A DNA stretch of 64,000 bases from Zanthoxylum bungeanum (Eukaryota > Streptophyta > Magnoliopsida > Sapindales > Rutaceae): contig SKCR01023735.1 in NCBI GenBank assembly GCA_019454045.1, positions 1-64,000 of the forward strand. Direction: 5' to 3'. The notes under the pieces are model-generated. The model was given only the letters and a program-made list of their open reading frames with translations. It did not search any database and was not told the origin of the DNA. The position numbers and the translations under genes are program-made. Positions 59,330 through 64,000 of this stretch are shown here, one piece after another. Position 1 is the stretch's first letter. Every line of letters starts with the position of its first letter.

Positions 59330-60241
59330 TCATTTTTGTACATCAATAATGGTTCGACTTGTAGCCAAGAACGGTCTCCCGTGGATGATTGGCATGTCTG
59401 CGTCTTCCTCCATATCAAGGACAATAAAATATACTGGGAAAATGAATTTGTCAACCTTAACCAGCACATCCTTAACTACGCCTCTTGGAAATACGAGCGT
59501 TCTATCAACAAGTTGTAGAGAGACTGAAGTTGGCATTGTTTCTCCAATCTGCAATTTCCTGAAAATATAAAAAGGCATCAAGTTAATACTCGCACCTATA
59601 TCACATAAAGCCCTACCAAAGTTATGTTCTCCTATAATGCAAGAAATGGTGAAACTGCCAGGATCTTTCAACTTTGGGGGAAGCTTCCTCTGAATGATGG
59701 CGCTGTATTTTTCTGTCAATGATATTGTCTCGTAATCTCCCAATCTCCATTTGCGTGAAAGAATGTCTTTCATGAATTTTACATAGCTGGACATTTGTTC
59801 CAAGGCTTCTGCAAATGGAATGTTGATGTGCAGCTTTTTGAACACCTCCAGGAAACGAGCAAACTGCTTGTCCAGTTTGTTTTTCTGAAGACGCTGAGGA
59901 AAATGAGGAGGTGGAGTGATCTGTTCTTTTTCCTTTGCTTCTTTTTCCTCCATCTGTTGCTTTGTTTCTTTTGGAACTTCCTCAGCTGTTGTTTTGGCTC
60001 CAACATCTTTGTTGATTTCAGTACCACTTTTTAACATGATGGCATGACACTGCTCCTTCCCTATGTTCCTTGGATTTGGTTCTGTGTTGCTGGGAAGATT
60101 CTCTGGCGGTCTGTAACTCTGAGCATTGGCCAGTTGTCCAATTTGATTCTCCAATGCTTTGATGGAAGCAGATTGGCTTTGAAACATAACATCATATGCT
60201 GCTTGTTGCTTTTTGAACATCTCTGCAATCAATTCCTTCAT
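59330..60241 (-). CDS. Gag C-terminal region and aspartic protease of Athila-like copy 3
   Basis: A frame of 303 codons. The first part (MKELIAEMFKKQQAAYDVMF, then SIKALENQIGQLA) is the coiled, Gln-rich end of Athila gag. It is followed by a Lys/Glu-rich linker and PPHFPQRLQKNK. The protease core reads FGRALCDIGASINLMP, with DIGAS in the place of the usual D-S/T-G; a Gly-Ala variant here is normal for Athila elements as I know them. IIHGRPFLATSRTIID closes the domain. The ATG at 60241 overlaps the gag stop as ATGA, so the frame is -1 relative to gag. The protease would cut the Gag-Pol polyprotein. Confidence 0.8.
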   Translation of the reverse strand: MKELIAEMFKKQQAAYDVMFQSQSASIKALENQIGQLANAQSYRPPENLPSNTEPNPRNIGKEQCHAIMLKSGTEINKDVGAKTTAEEVPKETKQQMEEKEAKEKEQITPPPHFPQRLQKNKLDKQFARFLEVFKKLHINIPFAEALEQMSSYVKFMKDILSRKWRLGDYETISLTEKYSAIIQRKLPPKLKDPGSFTISCIIGEHNFGRALCDIGASINLMPFYIFRKLQIGETMPTSVSLQLVDRTLVFPRGVVKDVLVKVDKFIFPVYFIVLDMEEDADMPIIHGRPFLATSRTIIDVQK

Positions 60242-61359
60242 TTCTGGTTCTTTTCAAACTCCTGGCTTTGCTGTTGGAATCCTGGTGGTGGATAGTTCTT
60301 TTGCCCTGAATTGTTGCTCCATGAAAAGTTAGGATGATTCCTCCACCCTGGGTTGTAGGTGTTGGAATATGGATTGTTCCCCTGTTTGTTGAAATTGTTG
60401 ACATAATTCACAGTTTCTTCAAGTTGGTTTGGCTCTGATGTTATTCCAAAAGGTGAACTTGTGGCTCCAATGTTGCTTTGAGTGCTGAGAGTCTCCATGA
60501 ATTTGCATATCTGATCCAGCTTGGCATTGACTGCTGTATTGGCTCCAACTTCATAAATTCCAGCAATTCTTTGAATCATACTTCTTTCTGTTGGCCATAA
60601 GGAATTGTTGTTGGCCATTTCTTCGATTAGGTCCCATGCTTGATCTTCTCCTTTTGCCATCAAAGCTCCTCCAGCAGCAGCATCAATTATGGTTCTCATC
60701 AATCCAGAAAGTCCATTATAGAAAGTTTGGACTTGAAGCCATTTTGGAATCTCATGGTGAGGACATTTCCGGAGCAAATCTTTGTACCTTTCCCAAGCTT
60801 CGTAGAGAGTTTCCGAGTCTTGTTGTACAAAGGATGTGATGTCATTCCTCAGCTTTCCAGTTATGGCTGGTGGAAAGTACTTTGCAAGAAATTTGGTGGC
60901 TAAAGTGTTCCAAGTTGTGATGGAACCTGCTGGTAGTGAATGTAGCCAAGATTTTGCTCTGTCTTTCAAGGAGTATGGAAAAACCCGCAGTCTCATTGCT
61001 TCTTCAACTTCTCGGTTGTAATTGAAAGTGCCGCAAACTTCCAGAAAGTTGCTGATGTGGGTATTAGGATCTTCAGTTGCTTTTCCCCCAAACTGCACTG
61101 ACTGTTGAATCATCTGAATGCATGATTTGATGTCACACGCATTTGCTGGTAAATGGGGAAGTACAATACAGGAAATGAAGCCGTCGACCACCATAATGGT
61201 TCTGTCTCGAATGGGTATTGGTGGTGCAACTTCCAAAGGTTCAGGCTCCATGTTGACTAAAGCTTCTTGGCCTTCTCGCCTTTCCCTTCTCAACTGTCTG
61301 ATGGTTCTTTCAATTTTCGGGTCAAACGGTCGGAGTTCAAAGCTTCTAGTTCGTCTCAT
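60238..61359 (-). CDS. gag: Gag of Athila-like copy 3
   Basis: Structural protein of the virus-like particle, 373 aa from ATG 61359. The N-terminus is Arg-rich (MRRTRSFELRPFDPKIERTI). The capsid region (about residues 85-210) has ISNFLEVCGTFNYNREVEEA, RLRVFPYSLKDRAKSWLHSL, LATKFLAKYFPP, LYEAWERYKDLLRKCPHH and VQTFYNGLSGLMRTIIDAA. It ends with the Asn/Gly-rich NPYSNTYNPGWRNHPNFSWS typical of Athila gag, without a zinc knuckle. It is intact. A splice-acceptor-like TTTTGTTTTCTTGTGTTTTAG ends 15 nt before the ATG (61375). The end overlaps the protease frame by 4 nt. Confidence 0.88.
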   Translation of the reverse strand: MRRTRSFELRPFDPKIERTIRQLRRERREGQEALVNMEPEPLEVAPPIPIRDRTIMVVDGFISCIVLPHLPANACDIKSCIQMIQQSVQFGGKATEDPNTHISNFLEVCGTFNYNREVEEAMRLRVFPYSLKDRAKSWLHSLPAGSITTWNTLATKFLAKYFPPAITGKLRNDITSFVQQDSETLYEAWERYKDLLRKCPHHEIPKWLQVQTFYNGLSGLMRTIIDAAAGGALMAKGEDQAWDLIEEMANNNSLWPTERSMIQRIAGIYEVGANTAVNAKLDQICKFMETLSTQSNIGATSSPFGITSEPNQLEETVNYVNNFNKQGNNPYSNTYNPGWRNHPNFSWSNNSGQKNYPPPGFQQQSQEFEKNQK

Positions 61360-61467
61360 CTAGTTTCTGAGAACCTAAAACACAAGAAAACAAAAACAAT
61401 AAGTAAAAAGAAATTAGATACAAGTAAAGGTATCTAACCTCAAAACTAATAGTGAAATATAAATTGG

Positions 61468-61485
61468 TCCCCGGCAACGGCGCCA
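61468..61485 (-). promoter_or_regulatory. Primer-binding site, tRNA-Asp type
   Basis: On the plus strand TCCCCGGCAACGGCGCCA equals the 3' end of plant tRNA-Asp(GTC) over 18 nt, so the minus-strand element RNA would pair with it. It sits 6 bp from the 5' LTR. This primer is characteristic of Athila elements. Confidence 0.88.
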
Positions 61486-61491
61486 AAAACT

Positions 61492-63493
61492 TGACCGGTG
61501 CATAATCACACGCGTATAATGCAAGCACACGTATCGTTCAAGTAGTATAAAAAGTATCGATCCCACGATGACTTAATACCTAATCTATTAATTTTATGAG
61601 TTCAAATGATTACTAGTATCTAACAGGTTGATTGATTGAATGAGAATGGTGATGATTTTAAATTTAAAAACAAGTAAATAAAATTGCGCAAAAGTAGGTT
61701 GAGGAAAATTCAAATTTATAAAACCATCCAGGGTTGTGATTTCTTCTAATATCTAATTAAAAATGAATTGGTTATTTTATGTTTGTGTAATATATCGGTT
61801 TACTAACCTGGAACACGAAATTATGCAAAAGCCTTTGTCAATGGTCAGATGCAAATACTCAAAGTAACACAATTGAACCATATGTCTATGTCAACCAAAT
61901 TACCTGGATTCATTAAGATTAAGTTCCAATTGTGGTTACCCTCTCCCGACATGTATATGTATATCCTGTAAAAAAATCTATTAAAGGGTTATCTATCCTC
62001 AAGGAAGATCGTGGGCTATTAAGTCTAAGGCTGAAACCTAAAATTCCTTTGTCAAGTTTATTTTAGATTTGCCAGATCAATCTTATTAATGGCCAGTTAA
62101 CAAGACGCATTAAACTTAAGACTTAATAAGTAAACCTTTAAATTACCCAAACTACAAAATAACTTCTTATAAACCAGTGGTATTAGAAATCATCACAACC
62201 CTAGATAACTAACTTAGTTATGACATATAACTAGGGCGAGTAAAAACTTAAAAAATAAAAGACATAAATTACAATGCTGAAAAGTAAATGCGGTAAAATA
62301 AATACTGAAAAGTAAAATTACAATAAAATAAAATGCTAAGGTAAAATGATCTACTTTTACTACTACTAATTTAGATATCTCCCTTAATATAATATATTAA
62401 CTTGTGATGATATTACCAACCAGCCATATAGGCGGTAACCTGATTAAGTCAAATTAAGTCCGACCAGCCATATAGGAGGTATCAAAATTTGTCCATAAAC
62501 CTGCCATATAGGCGGTAAGAAAGTTTAATTACCAACCGACCAATCTGGCGGTATCCTTGCTTAGTCAGGTTTAAACCATTTTAAAATGAATTACCAACCG
62601 ACCAATATAGCGGTATCCTTATTAAGTCAAGTTTTAAATAGTGAATATATTATAATTAAGGGAGATTAATCTAAATAGCAATAGTAAAAGAATTACATTT
62701 CACCCTAGCAGGGGGAAGTTACCTCCTCATGGTTGAATAGTAAAAACTGTAGAAGTAAAGAAAGTAAATTACTATTACTATTACAAAAAGTAATTAAAAT
62801 TAATTACAAAACTGAAATTAAAATAAATTAGATAGAAAACTCTCTATTTACATCAGAGAATTCAGAGAGGAAGGTACATCTGAAACTGAAATTTCGAGCT
62901 CAATTTATAGGCCTCGGCAACCCCCTCGCGTCGCGACGCGCAAGTTTCTTCTTGCGTCGCGACGCGCTGACGTGTCGCTCTCTGATTCGTTGACTCAGAT
63001 TCTTATCCGCTGACGTGGCAATTGCGGATGATTAACTCAATAATTATGCTGACGTGGCAGTGACGTGGCGCTGACGTGGCATGTTGACTCGGTCAGCTGG
63101 TGATGTGGACGATGACATGGCTGACACATGGCGATGGCGATTGTTGGCACGGCGCACGTTAGCAGATCGACTGTGATGGTGACACGTGGCACGTCGCACG
63201 TTAGCAAAGTCAAACTTATCAGATTATGACATGTGGACCCGGCACACGTTAGAATGGAGCGGCGCATGTTAGGCGTCATGACGCAGCCTGCGCGTCGCGA
63301 TGCGCCAATTTACAATTTTGCCCTTTTGTGTCCTTTTTCACTGTTTTGGTCCCAAATCATCTCCAGAGAGTCCTGAAACTTTATTTATCTATAAAATAAC
63401 ACAAAATACATCAAAATATTCACAAAACTCAAGAAACTATACAAAATATTAGGTTAAATGAGTGGGAAATAGTGATACATTTACCACTCATCA
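61492..63493 (-). mobile_element. 5' LTR of Athila-like copy 3
   Basis: A 2002-bp LTR, TGACCGG...CACTCATCA on the plus strand, nearly identical to 53830-55824. In element direction it would drive transcription leftward. It has five GGCGGTA-type repeats at 62405-62635 and the promoter described separately. The complete element is 9664 bp. Confidence 0.93.
62901..63191 (-). promoter_or_regulatory. LTR promoter: TATA, GC hairpin, ACGTGGC cluster
   Basis: In element direction the TATA box TATAAATTG is at 62909-62901. A GC-rich fold-back (62928-62967, GCGTCGCGACGC twice around TTTCTT) lies just upstream. Then come TGACGTGGC words at 63011, 63050, 63061 and 63072 and ACACGTGGCA at 63182. ACGTGGC is the core of ABRE/G-box sites and TGACG that of TGA-type bZIP sites. 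Together they suggest bZIP-driven, possibly stress- or ABA-responsive, transcription; this is inference. Confidence 0.6.
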
Positions 63494-63785
63494 GTCAGAT
63501 AGCGAGTTCGGTCACAGTCACAGTAAAGTCATGTGTCAAATATCAGTCATTGTCTTATGTTAAAGTGTTTATGAATAAGAGTTGCAAAGATCAGTATATT
63601 TAGGTACACAGTTATGAACATTAAGATGCATTTCATGTTTATGAGTTGGGGAATGGTCCATATGCATGAGTTTATATTTTCAGATGGGTTTAGCAATATT
63701 GATCATAGTCAGAAAGTCAGAGGCTCATGAAGATATGACGACATATTCCCTGCGCCGGTAGCATCTCATGGAGGGTGATGTTACA
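63494..63785 (+). mobile_element. Chromovirus-type 5' LTR, second part
   Basis: Continuation of 51596-53829 after the Athila insertion. It ends GGAGGGTGATGTTACA at 63785, the inverted counterpart of the TGTAACA start. About 2.5 kb in total. Confidence 0.7.
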
Positions 63786-63789
63786 AAGA

Positions 63790-63801
63790 TGGCATCAGAG
63801 C
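63790..63801 (+). promoter_or_regulatory. Primer-binding site, initiator tRNA-Met type
   Basis: TGGCATCAGAGC, one base from the usual TGGTATCAGAGC, starts 4 bp after the LTR. It fixes the orientation of this chromovirus-type element, whose body lies beyond the window (63802-64000 is only leader). Confidence 0.75.
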
Positions 63802-64000
63802 ATGGTCTAGGGAGTCAGTGACTACAATTTGTAGAGTGCTTGAGTCTTATATACGTAGTATGCCCAGGGTACTAGTATGCGCGGCACTACCTCTTCAGTA
63901 TTCGATCCTCGAGTACGTCCTCAAGTCCTATAAACAGATTAGTAAGAATTCCCAAGCCATCTGAATTTTCCTCATAACAAAGTAACCATAATCCATGTCC
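63802..64000 (+). other. Leader of chromovirus-type element, cut by window edge
   Basis: No coding region seen before the window ends. gag would be expected beyond. Confidence 0.4.

Noticed and set aside
61466..61485. Part of a tRNA-Asp gene
   Set aside because: Only the last 18-20 nt match and the position next to the LTR identifies it as a primer-binding site.

Overview
This window looks like plant nuclear DNA, most likely from a eudicot. It holds one intact host gene, a 13-exon plastid chorismate synthase on the minus strand (23782-30309). Almost everything else is nested transposable elements. I recognise no rRNA, tRNA gene, CRISPR array or prokaryotic feature. Exon joins, element ends and target-site duplications (TSDs) were read directly from the sequence; family names rest on my knowledge of plant retroelements, without any search.

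Layout. 1-375: antisense Copia-type LTR fragment. 376-2316: tail and 3' LTR of an Athila-like Ty3/gypsy element. 2317-21016: a decayed Ty1/copia element (gag, pol, 3' LTR) interrupted by a solo Athila-like LTR (3326-5410, TSD TAAAT) and by a young non-autonomous 'LTR plus gag only' element (9625-19974, TSD ATTAT). 21017-23781: LINE and SINE fossils. 23782-30309: chorismate synthase, with a GC-rich DNA-transposon-like insertion in its largest intron. 30310-36479: AT-rich spacer with a MITE, a CACTA-like repeat array split by a solo Copia LTR (31453-33371, TSD AAATT), and a hAT transposase fossil. 36480-47716: an old minus-strand Athila-like element (copy 2), whose LTR carries a small Tat-like non-autonomous element (37810-41591, TSD ATATA). 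47717-48984: LTR-like fragment. 48985-64000: two chromovirus-type LTRs in opposite orientation. The second is split by a young, complete minus-strand Athila-like element (copy 3, 53830-63493) with paired LTRs and a tRNA-Asp primer site.

The most interesting finding is in the Athila-like family. Downstream of pol, where related elements carry an env-like gene, copies 2 and 3 both carry the same two accessory reading frames in the same order. The first resembles the small zinc-binding nucleic-acid-binding protein of carlaviruses. The second is an intronless relative of LONELY GUY (LOG), the plant cytokinin-activating phosphoribohydrolase. In copy 3 the LOG frame keeps its PGG-x-GT-xx-E motif but has one stop and one frameshift; copy 2 is more decayed. 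Splice-acceptor-like signals precede gag and both accessory frames in copy 3, which suggests retrovirus-like spliced expression. The copy 3 LTR carries a cluster of ACGTGGC (ABRE/G-box/TGACG) motifs upstream of its TATA box. Copy 3 lacks RT, RNase H and the integrase core through an in-frame deletion, so it would depend on relatives for movement.
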